Assembly (NCBI GenBank): GCA_028871345.1
Contig: JAGWNK010000004.1
Coordinates: 1 to 64,000 of the forward strand
Reading direction: 5' to 3'
From: Alphaproteobacteria bacterium
Lineage (GTDB): Bacteria > Pseudomonadota > Alphaproteobacteria > Micropepsales > Micropepsaceae
DNA: 64,000 nt
The position numbers and the translations under genes are program-made. This document shows, piece by piece, positions 43,192 to 50,296 of this stretch. How positions within the stretch are numbered: the stretch's first letter is position 1; the number at the start of each line of letters is the position of its first letter. Under the pieces are notes generated by a model. It saw nothing but the letters and a program-made list of their open reading frames with translations. It did no database searches and had not been told where the DNA came from.

Positions 43192-44610
43192 CTATCCGGC
43201 CGGCTTCTCCTTGTGCCGGTTGGCACGCGATTCGAGGATGCCTCGCAGCGGGAAATTGAACAGCCAAAAAACGATGCCTGCGAAGAGTCCGACGCCGGCG
43301 CACATCAGGAAGAATTCTTGCTTGCTGACGATGCTGAAATACTTCCCGAGGAAGCCCTGGAGCTGATTACCGACGAAGCTGGTCATCAGCCACACGCCCA
43401 TCATCATGGACAGGATCTGCGGCGGCGCCACGCGAGCCGTCAACGCCAGCCCGATCGGCGAAAAATAGAGCTCGCCCATCGTGATAACGGCGAAGAACGC
43501 GAGAAGCCATAGCCAGCTGACCTGCTCGTGCGCGCCTGTGAAGCTGACCGCTCCGATCATCACGACGTAAGAGAGCCCCATCATGATGTTACCCAACGCC
43601 ATCTTGGTCAGCACGCTGGGTTCCTTGCCCCGCTTCGATTGCCAGGACCAGAAGCCCACGACCAGCGGCGTGAACAGCATGATGAAGGCCGGATTGAACG
43701 ACTGGAACCACGTATAGGGAATTTCCCAGTTGACCAAGCCCGGGATTAGGCGGCGATCCGTGAGATTCTGCGCGAAGAGCGCAATCGTGTTGCCCTGCTG
43801 TTCGTAGGCCGCCCAGAACAGGCTGCCCGGTATGAAGAGGAGGAACAGCGCGATCGTCGCCTTCCAGTCCTCGCCCGTCATTGGAGTTTTGACTTCCGTC
43901 TTCTTCTTGAGGCGGCCGGCGCGGTCCTCTGGCAGCGTGCGCAGCGCGAAGAGATAACTGATCAGACCGAGTACCATGCCGGCGCCCGCCGCGAAGTAAC
44001 CCCAGTGATAGCCATACGCTTCGCCCAGCGTCCCGCAGATCAACGGCGAAAAGAAAGCGCCGAGATTGATGCCCACATAGAAGATCGAGAATGCGCTGTC
44101 GATGCGATGATCGCCCGGCTTGTACAGGTTGCCCACCTGGGTTGAGATGTTCGGCTTAAAGAATCCGTTGCCGATAATGAGCAGAAGAAGACCGAGGAAG
44201 AAGAGTTGCGGCACCATCAGCGTAAATTCGCCGGCCGCCATGATCACGGCGCCGATGATCACGCTGTTGCGCTGCCCAATCCAACGGTCCGCGATCATCC
44301 CTCCGATGATCGGTGTCAGATAGACAAACGAGGTGTAGTTGCCATAGATGAGCGACGACAGCGGCTGCGGAGCCAGCGGCTGGCCGCCATTGTAGATCAG
44401 CTCGAAGAAATGCTTCAGCGCGTGGTAGCCGACGACACTGTCCGAGGTCGGCTGCAGCAGGAGATAATTGACGAGCGAGTAGATCAGGATGGCGCGCATC
44501 CCGTAGTAGGAAAAACGCTCCCACATCTCGGTCGTAAAAAGATAACTCAGCCCTATCGGATGGCCGAAGAGAGTCCTCTCCTTGACCGCACGTCCTGCCG
44601 CATCCGCCAT
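43192..44610 (-). CDS. POT-family proton-dependent oligopeptide transporter
   Basis: A 472-aa inner-membrane MFS transporter for di- and tripeptides. The family signature MWERFSYYGMRAILIYSLVNY opens the protein; GNGFFKPNISTQVG and AFSIFYVGINLGAFFSPLICG follow. Around twelve or more hydrophobic helices are visible. ATG 44610 (MADAAG) has AAGGGGG well placed; ATG 44631 adds seven residues without a clear site. It lies between metC and a GNAT gene on the same strand. Confidence 0.93.
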   Translation of the reverse strand: MADAAGRAVKERTLFGHPIGLSYLFTTEMWERFSYYGMRAILIYSLVNYLLLQPTSDSVVGYHALKHFFELIYNGGQPLAPQPLSSLIYGNYTSFVYLTPIIGGMIADRWIGQRNSVIIGAVIMAAGEFTLMVPQLFFLGLLLLIIGNGFFKPNISTQVGNLYKPGDHRIDSAFSIFYVGINLGAFFSPLICGTLGEAYGYHWGYFAAGAGMVLGLISYLFALRTLPEDRAGRLKKKTEVKTPMTGEDWKATIALFLLFIPGSLFWAAYEQQGNTIALFAQNLTDRRLIPGLVNWEIPYTWFQSFNPAFIMLFTPLVVGFWSWQSKRGKEPSVLTKMALGNIMMGLSYVVMIGAVSFTGAHEQVSWLWLLAFFAVITMGELYFSPIGLALTARVAPPQILSMMMGVWLMTSFVGNQLQGFLGKYFSIVSKQEFFLMCAGVGLFAGIVFWLFNFPLRGILESRANRHKEKPAG

Positions 44611-44653
44611 CGAGGCCCCCTTGTCAGCCATGTTTGGAGTGTCGCGCCCCCCA

Positions 44654-45184
44654 CTAAAGCAACTCGACGCACCGCTCCTCGCGGGAGTAAGGCACAAAGC
44701 CCATGCGTTGATAAAGCGGCAAAGCGCGCGGATGGTCCAAAGTGCAGGTGTTCACGAGCAGCGTTGAAATCGGGTGCGCCCAGGCGTTCGCGACCGAATG
44801 ATACAGGAAGAAATATCCGAGTCGTTTTCCGATGAATTCCGGCATTAATCCGAAATAGGCGATCAACCCCGTCTTGGGGTCCCGGAAGTCGAGCTCGGCC
44901 ATGCCCGCGGGACAGCCGTTCACATAGAGCACGTAGAGTTCTACCTCCGGGTGCTGAATGACCGCCGCGAGGGAGGCGTCATCGAGACGCTTTCGGTCGA
45001 CCCAGAAATAAGGGCCGCCGATCGCGTCGTAGAGATAGCGATAGAAATGCAGCGGCGGAGTCTCGGCGCGCAGCATGGCAGCCTTGCCCTGCGGATGCGG
45101 CGGCGGAATGACCGCGGGTCGCGCCTTCATCTCGAGAAAGGTCACAGTCATCGGTATGGTCTTCTTGTTCTTCGATGCCGCCAT
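44654..45184 (-). CDS. GNAT-family N-acetyltransferase
   Basis: A 176-aa acetyltransferase-fold protein. The core reads HFYRYLYDAIGGPYFWVDR, VELYVLYVNGCPAGMAELDFRD, YFGLMPEFIGKRLGYFFL (acetyl-CoA pyrophosphate loop region) and DHPRALPLYQRMGFVPY. The substrate is unknown. The start at 45184 is five bases after the sseA stop, so it is probably co-transcribed with the cysteine synthase and sulfurtransferase genes. The extension upstream would run into sseA. Confidence 0.85.
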   Translation of the reverse strand: MAASKNKKTIPMTVTFLEMKARPAVIPPPHPQGKAAMLRAETPPLHFYRYLYDAIGGPYFWVDRKRLDDASLAAVIQHPEVELYVLYVNGCPAGMAELDFRDPKTGLIAYFGLMPEFIGKRLGYFFLYHSVANAWAHPISTLLVNTCTLDHPRALPLYQRMGFVPYSREERCVELL

Positions 45185-45189
45185 TGCAG

Positions 45190-46032
45190 TCAGTCCGTTG
45201 CCACCGGCGCGTCCGGTCTGGCGCCCCACTCCGACCACGAACCATCATAGAGGGCGGCATGGCGCGCGCCCGCGACCTCCAAGGCGAGGAATACGATGGA
45301 GGCGGTTACTCCTGAGCCGCAACTCGTCACGACCGGCCTCGAAAGATCGACTCCATTTCGGGCGAACAAGGCGCGCAGCGTGTCTGGCGGCTGCAGGCAA
45401 CCGTCAGGCGTCGTGAATGTCGTGTAAGGCATGTTGATGCTGCCCGGGATGTGGCCGCCGCGCACCCCGGGTCTGGGCTCCGGCTCGCGGGCATAGAAAC
45501 GCGGCGTGCCCCGGGCGTCGATGACCTGCTCGGCGGCTGTGCGGACATTCTCCATCATGTGGTCGAAGTCGCGTACCAGGGTAGTATCCAATTTTGGTGT
45601 GAAAGCAGCAGGCGAGGGCGAGACCCGACCGCTACCGAGCGACCGGCTTTCGCGCTTCCATTTCGGCAGCCCACCGTCGAGTACGGAGACGCGCTCGTGC
45701 CCCATGGCGCGCAACATCCACCAGGCACGCGCGCTCGAATAGATACCGGCGCCGTCGTAGACCACCACATGGTGACCGTCGCCCAGGCCGAGACTTCCCA
45801 AGCGCCGCGCCAGCACGGAGGCAGGCGGCAGCATGTGCGGCCACGGACTCGTCTCGTCCGACAGGGCATCAATGTCGAAGAACACCGCACCGGGAATATG
45901 CGCGGCCGAATACTCCGCCTTGGCGTCGCGGCCGGCCTGCGGCAGGTACCAGGAGGCATCCGCAATGCGGATATCGGAACGGCCAAGATGGGCCTCCAAC
46001 CATTCCGTCGTGACGATCGCGGGTGTGGTCAT
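45190..46032 (-). CDS. sseA: 3-mercaptopyruvate sulfurtransferase
   Basis: A 280-aa two-domain rhodanese-like enzyme that moves sulfur from 3-mercaptopyruvate to thiol or cyanide acceptors. The inactive N-terminal domain and the active C-terminal domain are both complete. The loop SCGSGVTAS has the C-G-S-G-V pattern of mercaptopyruvate rather than thiosulfate sulfurtransferases. The ATG at 46032 overlaps the cysteine synthase stop. The frame is open further upstream, but that part is antisense to no conserved protein and was discarded. Confidence 0.94.
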   Translation of the reverse strand: MTTPAIVTTEWLEAHLGRSDIRIADASWYLPQAGRDAKAEYSAAHIPGAVFFDIDALSDETSPWPHMLPPASVLARRLGSLGLGDGHHVVVYDGAGIYSSARAWWMLRAMGHERVSVLDGGLPKWKRESRSLGSGRVSPSPAAFTPKLDTTLVRDFDHMMENVRTAAEQVIDARGTPRFYAREPEPRPGVRGGHIPGSINMPYTTFTTPDGCLQPPDTLRALFARNGVDLSRPVVTSCGSGVTASIVFLALEVAGARHAALYDGSWSEWGARPDAPVATD

Positions 46033-47120
46033 CGGACGAACGGGACCGCAATTGGCGATTGCCGATGGGCCAGCCAGGGTGGCGTCGGCAGCGACTTCGA
46101 CTGGAGGAATTCCGGATTGAAGAGCTTGCTCTGATACCGCGTACCGTAGTCCGCCAGGATGGTAACGACGGTGTGGCCGGGACCCATGTCTTTCGCCATG
46201 CGGATGGCGCCAGCGACGTTGACGCCGGTCGATCCTCCCATGCAGAGCCCTTCGTGCCTCAGCAGATCGAACACGATTGGCAACATCTCTTCGTCCGGAA
46301 TTTCGTAGGCGTCGTCGATCGGCGCCCCTTCTAGGTTGGCTGTCACGCGGTTCTGTCCGATGCCTTCCGTAATGGACGAGCCGTGCGACTTTAGCTCGCC
46401 GGTCTTCACCCAGGAATAGATTGCGGCCCCCAAGGGGTCGGCGGCCGCAATCCGGATGTCCTGCCGCTTGGCCTTCAGCGCCATGGCCACGCCTGCGAGC
46501 GTCCCTCCGGTACCGACCGAACAGACGAAGCCGTCGATGCGTCCGGATGTCTGCTCCCAGATTTCGGGGCCGGTGGTCTCGACATGCGCGCGGCGGTTGG
46601 CAACGTTGTCGAACTGGTTGGCCCATACCGCCCCCGCGGGATCGGTTCTTGCCAGTTGGTCGGCAATGCGCCCCGAAATCTTCACGTAGTTGTTCGAGTC
46701 CCGGAAGGGTACTGCAGGGACCTCGATGAGGTTGGCCCCCAGCAGACGTAAAGCGTCTTTCTTTTCCTGACTCTGCGTCTCAGGAATGACAATGACTGAC
46801 CGGAAGCCCATCGCGTTGCCAACGACTGCCAAGCCGATACCGGTGTTGCCGGCGGTGCCTTCCACGATGACGCCTCCCGGCCGCAAGGCGCCGCGGGCGA
46901 TGGCGTCCTGAACAATGAAGAGCGCCGCCCGGTCCTTGACCGATTGGCCGGGATTCATGAATTCGGCCTTCCCGAGGATGGTGCAGCCGGTCTCCTCGGA
47001 GGCACGCCGGAGGCGGATGAGCGGGGTGTTGCCGATGGCGGCAAGGGCGTCAGGCCTGATCGTCACGAAATTGTCCAACGGTGGCGGCGCCACGAACGTA
47101 GGCGTGGTGTCGCAGGCCAT
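46029..47120 (-). CDS. Cysteine synthase A-like enzyme
   Basis: A PLP enzyme of 363 aa, longer than the usual ~310-aa CysK. It makes cysteine from O-acetylserine and sulfide. PLP Lys is in MNPGQSVKDRAALFIV. The phosphate loop GTAGNTGIGLAVV has A where CysK has S, and SVGTGGTLAGVAMALK is present. The longer C-terminus (YQSKLFNPEFLQSKSLPTPPWL) marks the branch also seen in eukaryote-like and alphaproteobacterial enzymes. No clear Shine-Dalgarno site precedes 47120; the gene starts 22 bases after tRNA-Asn on the same strand and may be read from the tRNA transcript. Confidence 0.9.
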   Translation of the reverse strand: MACDTTPTFVAPPPLDNFVTIRPDALAAIGNTPLIRLRRASEETGCTILGKAEFMNPGQSVKDRAALFIVQDAIARGALRPGGVIVEGTAGNTGIGLAVVGNAMGFRSVIVIPETQSQEKKDALRLLGANLIEVPAVPFRDSNNYVKISGRIADQLARTDPAGAVWANQFDNVANRRAHVETTGPEIWEQTSGRIDGFVCSVGTGGTLAGVAMALKAKRQDIRIAAADPLGAAIYSWVKTGELKSHGSSITEGIGQNRVTANLEGAPIDDAYEIPDEEMLPIVFDLLRHEGLCMGGSTGVNVAGAIRMAKDMGPGHTVVTILADYGTRYQSKLFNPEFLQSKSLPTPPWLAHRQSPIAVPFVR

Positions 47121-47141
47121 CAAGGCGGAGGACGGCGGAAC

Positions 47142-47216
47142 TGGCTCCCCGGGACGGATTCGAACCATCGACCAACCGGTTAACAGCCGGTTGCTCTACC
47201 GCTGAGCTACCGGGGA
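47142..47216 (-). tRNA. tRNA-Asn (anticodon GTT)
   Basis: On the minus strand the acceptor TCCCCGG pairs with CCGGGGA. The anticodon stem and loop give CTGTTAA with anticodon GTT. The T-loop TTCGAAT is present and CCA is encoded. It lies directly upstream of the cysteine synthase gene. Confidence 0.95.
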
Positions 47217-47569
47217 ACACAGGTGCGCAAGCTCATGGGGCGCGTTGTCTAGCGCGTCTTGACAGGCATGGCTATATCAAAGTGGATCCCACACTGGCCA
47301 TCGTCGTGACCCGTGAATGCCCGCCGTATGCGATTCGGCCGCGTCCCGATTCGGCTCCGGCGATGCAGCGCTAGCTAATAATCCTCCGTCCTGCACCACG
47401 CGCCGCGAGTTTGGTCCGTTTCCTGCCGCTGACTTCTGGATGCCGTTCCCGGGGCAATCTCATCTTGTCCGTGGACGTGCCGTAGTCTGTGGAGTCAGAT
47501 GACATTTCGAAACCGGGCAGGGTCGGCGGAACCTCTGTCAGGGCGGCCCAAAACGCGACGCCAGACGCC
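47217..47569. other. Gene-free stretch upstream of tRNA-Asn
   Basis: No convincing protein gene is present in these roughly 350 bases on either strand. The segment should contain the minus-strand promoter of tRNA-Asn; a TATAGC hexamer on the minus strand near 47270 is a possible -10 element, about 50 bases before the tRNA. The right edge holds the terminator of the tRNA-Cys transcript. Confidence 0.45.
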
Positions 47570-47601
47570 AAAAAGAAGAGGGCCGGGCGAATGCCCGGCC
47601 C
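47570..47601 (-). terminator. Rho-independent terminator of the tRNA-Cys transcript
   Basis: Read on the minus strand, a perfect 9-bp GC stem (GGGCCGGGC / GCCCGGCCC, 4-base loop) is followed by TCTTCTTTTT. It lies about 105 bases downstream of tRNA-Cys and upstream of tRNA-Asn, so it separates the two minus-strand units. Confidence 0.8.
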
Positions 47602-47664
47602 CAAGGCGTTGGGTAATGGTGGGGTGTCTTCAAGGGAAGACAGTGGCAGGATGCCCTATCAAGG

Positions 47665-47679
47665 TTAACAAAACCTTAA
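47665..47679. promoter_or_regulatory. CtrA-type site TTAA-N7-TTAA
   Basis: TTAACAAAACCTTAA is an exact match to the two-half-site spacing of the alphaproteobacterial cell-cycle regulator CtrA. It stands in an AT-rich patch just beyond the 3' end of tRNA-Cys. No start codon lies close by on either strand, so the regulated gene is unclear. Confidence 0.4.
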
Positions 47680-47705
47680 CGACATCGTGGGGTAAATCTT
47701 AGGAT

Positions 47706-47779
47706 TGGAGGCCACGCCCGGAATTGAACCGGGGTACACGGTTTTGCAGACCGTTGCGTCACCACTCCGCCACGTGGCC
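47706..47779 (-). tRNA. tRNA-Cys (anticodon GCA)
   Basis: On the minus strand the acceptor GGCCACG pairs with CGTGGCC. The anticodon arm ACGGT/ACCGT encloses CTGCAAA, giving anticodon GCA. The T-arm has TTCAATT, a common tRNA-Cys variant. CCA is encoded at 47706-47708. The total is 74 bases. Confidence 0.95.
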
Positions 47780-47789
47780 CAGGGCGCGG

Positions 47790-47819
47790 GCTATATCAGA
47801 ACGATGCGGCTGCTGCCAA
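47790..47819 (-). promoter_or_regulatory. Candidate tRNA-Cys promoter
   Basis: On the minus strand TTGGCA and TATAGC are separated by 18 bases, and the -10 ends ten bases before the tRNA 5' end. The same TATAGC hexamer precedes tRNA-Glu. Confidence 0.45.
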
Positions 47820-48061
47820 TCTGGGCTGTGATCCTTGCACAGCCCGCCCGGTTGCCTTGCAGGACGACCGTCCCCATATGCCGTCCGCGGAAAGCGTCGC
47901 GATCCAACCGCCCGATCTCGAGAATGCGAGTCTCGATCGGAATCGGGTGCGTCGTTACGCGAGGCTCGGGAAAGTGCAGGCGCCCTGCTTTCGCCTGGCT
48001 TTGGCACAAGGATTCGATTCGCTTTCTGACGCACCCAGATCGAGTGGAAGGGGTTTCAGCC

Positions 48062-49432
48062 ATGAGGGGTACTTGCCTGGCGTTGGCCGTCTCGGCCGCA
48101 ATCGCGTTCGGCGCGCTCGCACGCGCCCAGGACAGCGCGCCATTTTCCCTTTCCGAGGCGCTCGGCGTCGCGTATGAGACCAATCCGCAACTTGCCGCGG
48201 CCCAGGCAGGTTTGCGGGCCACCGACGAGACGGTCGCACAGGCCAACGCCAACTGGCGGCCCTATATCAGTGCAAGCGGCACCTACGGATTCGAAAAGTT
48301 CAAAATCGGCGGTACCCCCAACTGGATCGGCACGCACCCCCTGCAGGCGCAGCTGGGTGTCACGCAGAATATCTTCCGCGGCGGGCGCACCTATGCCGAA
48401 ATTCAACAGGCCAAGGCGAACGTGGGCGTCGGCCGTGCCCAGCTGCTGGCTACCGAGCAGACCGTCATCCTCATGGCCGCGACGGCCTACATGAACGTTG
48501 TGCGGGACACGGCCATCCTTCAGTTGCGACTGCACAATGTCGATGTCTTGCGGCGGCAGCGCGATTCTACGGCTTTGGAATTCAAGGCCGGATCGCTGAC
48601 GCGGACCGACCTGTCCCAGGCAGAGGCGCGTTTGGCGGGCGCGCAGGCGGGATTGACGGCCGCACAGGGGCAGCTTGCCATCAGTCGAGCCGACTTCCTG
48701 CAGGCCATCGGTCGTCCGGCCGAAACCTTGGAAGACCGACCGGCGCTGCCCAGCATCCCGGCGAGCGAGGAGGACACTCTCGGTGTAGCCCTCAAGGGAA
48801 ACCCAGCACTGATTGCCGCGCAGGAAAGCGAGCGGGCCGCAAACTACGCCATCGACGACGCTATTGGTGCGATGCTTCCCCAGGTAAGCGTTCAGGGCGG
48901 CTACTCGTATTCGCAACAATCCTACAGTTCGTCACTGGGAGCAGGCTCCGTCACGCACGGGCTGGGCATCATCGGGCAAGTCACAGTGCCGATCTACCAG
49001 GGCGGCGCTGAAGAAGCGACGGTTCGCCAGGCCAAGGAGCTGCACGCCCAAGCCGAATTGAACGTAACGGTCACGGACCGGCAAGTCCGCGACGCCGTCT
49101 CCTCGGCATGGAATACCTACCAGGCCGCGCTGGCGACCATTGCATCGAACGAGGCGACCGAGAGGGCCGACGAGATCGCGTTCACTGGTGTCAGCAAGGA
49201 GCAACAAGTTGGCAGTCGCACCATCCTGGATGTGCTCAACGCCCAGCAGGAACTCCTGAACGCGCAGGTAGCCGTGGTGACCTCGCGTCGCGACGCTACT
49301 GTCGCAGCCTTCCAGGTCCTTGCCGCGGCAGGGAAGCTGACGGCCAAATCGCTCGCCTTGAAGGTCAAACTGTACGACCCGCTCGATCATTATGACAGTA
49401 ATGCAGCACGCTGGATCGGCTTCGGAGATTAA
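48062..49432 (+). CDS. tolC: TolC-family outer-membrane efflux/secretion protein
   Basis: A 456-aa outer-membrane channel for type I secretion and RND efflux. The signal peptide is LALAVSAAIAFGALARAQ. Two repeats of the OEP fold follow, each starting with a conserved helix (LGVAYETNPQLAAAQAGLRATDETVAQA; VALKGNPALIAAQESERAANYAIDDA). The GYSYSQQSYSSS segment and VGSRTILDVLNAQQELLNAQV are typical. GGAAGGGG precedes ATG 48062; the frame is open to 47705, but that leader lacks coding character. It is followed by popZ-like and valS genes, a conserved alphaproteobacterial order. Confidence 0.94.
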   Translation: MRGTCLALAVSAAIAFGALARAQDSAPFSLSEALGVAYETNPQLAAAQAGLRATDETVAQANANWRPYISASGTYGFEKFKIGGTPNWIGTHPLQAQLGVTQNIFRGGRTYAEIQQAKANVGVGRAQLLATEQTVILMAATAYMNVVRDTAILQLRLHNVDVLRRQRDSTALEFKAGSLTRTDLSQAEARLAGAQAGLTAAQGQLAISRADFLQAIGRPAETLEDRPALPSIPASEEDTLGVALKGNPALIAAQESERAANYAIDDAIGAMLPQVSVQGGYSYSQQSYSSSLGAGSVTHGLGIIGQVTVPIYQGGAEEATVRQAKELHAQAELNVTVTDRQVRDAVSSAWNTYQAALATIASNEATERADEIAFTGVSKEQQVGSRTILDVLNAQQELLNAQVAVVTSRRDATVAAFQVLAAAGKLTAKSLALKVKLYDPLDHYDSNAARWIGFGD

Positions 49433-49525
49433 TGTTCGGCCACGAATTTCTTAACTCGATCTTTGCGTTCTGTGGTCAACTGTCCTAGGGTCTCTAACAA
49501 CGAATTCCGCCGGTTGGAGCCCCGC

Positions 49526-50200
49526 ATGGCATCGAGCCCACAGCACGAACCGACGATGGAGGAGATCCTCGCTTCCATCCGGAAGATCATTTCCGAGGAC
49601 TCGTCCGAGCCGCAGCCCGCGCCGGTGGCCGAGGCACAACTCGCGCCCGTCTCTGTGCCTGTTGAGAGCGACGTGTTGGAGCTGACGCGGGAAATCGTGG
49701 ATACGCCGGCACCGCCAGTCGAACCCCTGCGTGCCGCCCCTCAGCCTGAGCCGGTGCGCGCAGTTCAACCTGAGCCGGTGCGCCCAGTTCCGATGCCAGA
49801 AAACGATGTCGTGTTTCAGACAGTGGAGGAGCCCGTCGTGACGAATGAACCCACAGGCGCAGTCCACGAAGGAATTTTCTCGGATAAGACGCGCAGGGCG
49901 CTGGACGACGCTTTCGCAGGCCTCGACAACGAACCGGACGAGCTCGTGGCTCCTCCACGTCCTGCCGCCGCCATTGGAGCCGTGGACGGTGCGACCGTTG
50001 AGGCGGTGTTCGAACGCGCCGTTCGCGAGGCCTTCGAGCCGGTCGTGAACAAGTGGCTGGGCACAAACGCAGACGCGATCGTCGAGCGCATGAAGCCACT
50101 TATCCGCGAATGGATGGACGAGCACTTCCCCTCCCTGCTGGAGGGTGCGGTGCGCGACGAGGTCGCCCGCGTGGCAAAGGCGCGCGGCGGCAGGCATTAG
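49526..50200 (+). CDS. PopZ-like polar organizing protein (DUF2497)
   Basis: A 224-aa protein of the PopZ family, which self-assembles at cell poles and anchors the chromosome origin in Caulobacter. The conserved N-terminal helix MEEILASIRKIISEDS, a Pro/Val/Glu-rich acidic linker (about 30-120, with a repeated QPEPVR unit), and the C-terminal helices AVREAFEPVVNKWLGTNADAIVERMKPLIREWMDEHFPSLL are all present. ATG 49526 has GGAG upstream. Its place between tolC and valS is the usual one. Confidence 0.93.
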   Translation: MASSPQHEPTMEEILASIRKIISEDSSEPQPAPVAEAQLAPVSVPVESDVLELTREIVDTPAPPVEPLRAAPQPEPVRAVQPEPVRPVPMPENDVVFQTVEEPVVTNEPTGAVHEGIFSDKTRRALDDAFAGLDNEPDELVAPPRPAAAIGAVDGATVEAVFERAVREAFEPVVNKWLGTNADAIVERMKPLIREWMDEHFPSLLEGAVRDEVARVAKARGGRH

Positions 50201-50296
50201 CCCCCGCCTATCCGGGGCAGGGCCCCGATAACCCCTTGACGGATCGGCGTCCGAGTTGTTTCACCCATCCCGGCGCCGCAAGGGGATTTGCCGTTC

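Noticed and set aside
45190-46626. Upstream extension of sseA to 478 codons
   Set aside because: The extra part lies inside the cysteine synthase gene in another frame; the ATGA overlap at 46029-46032 defines the start.
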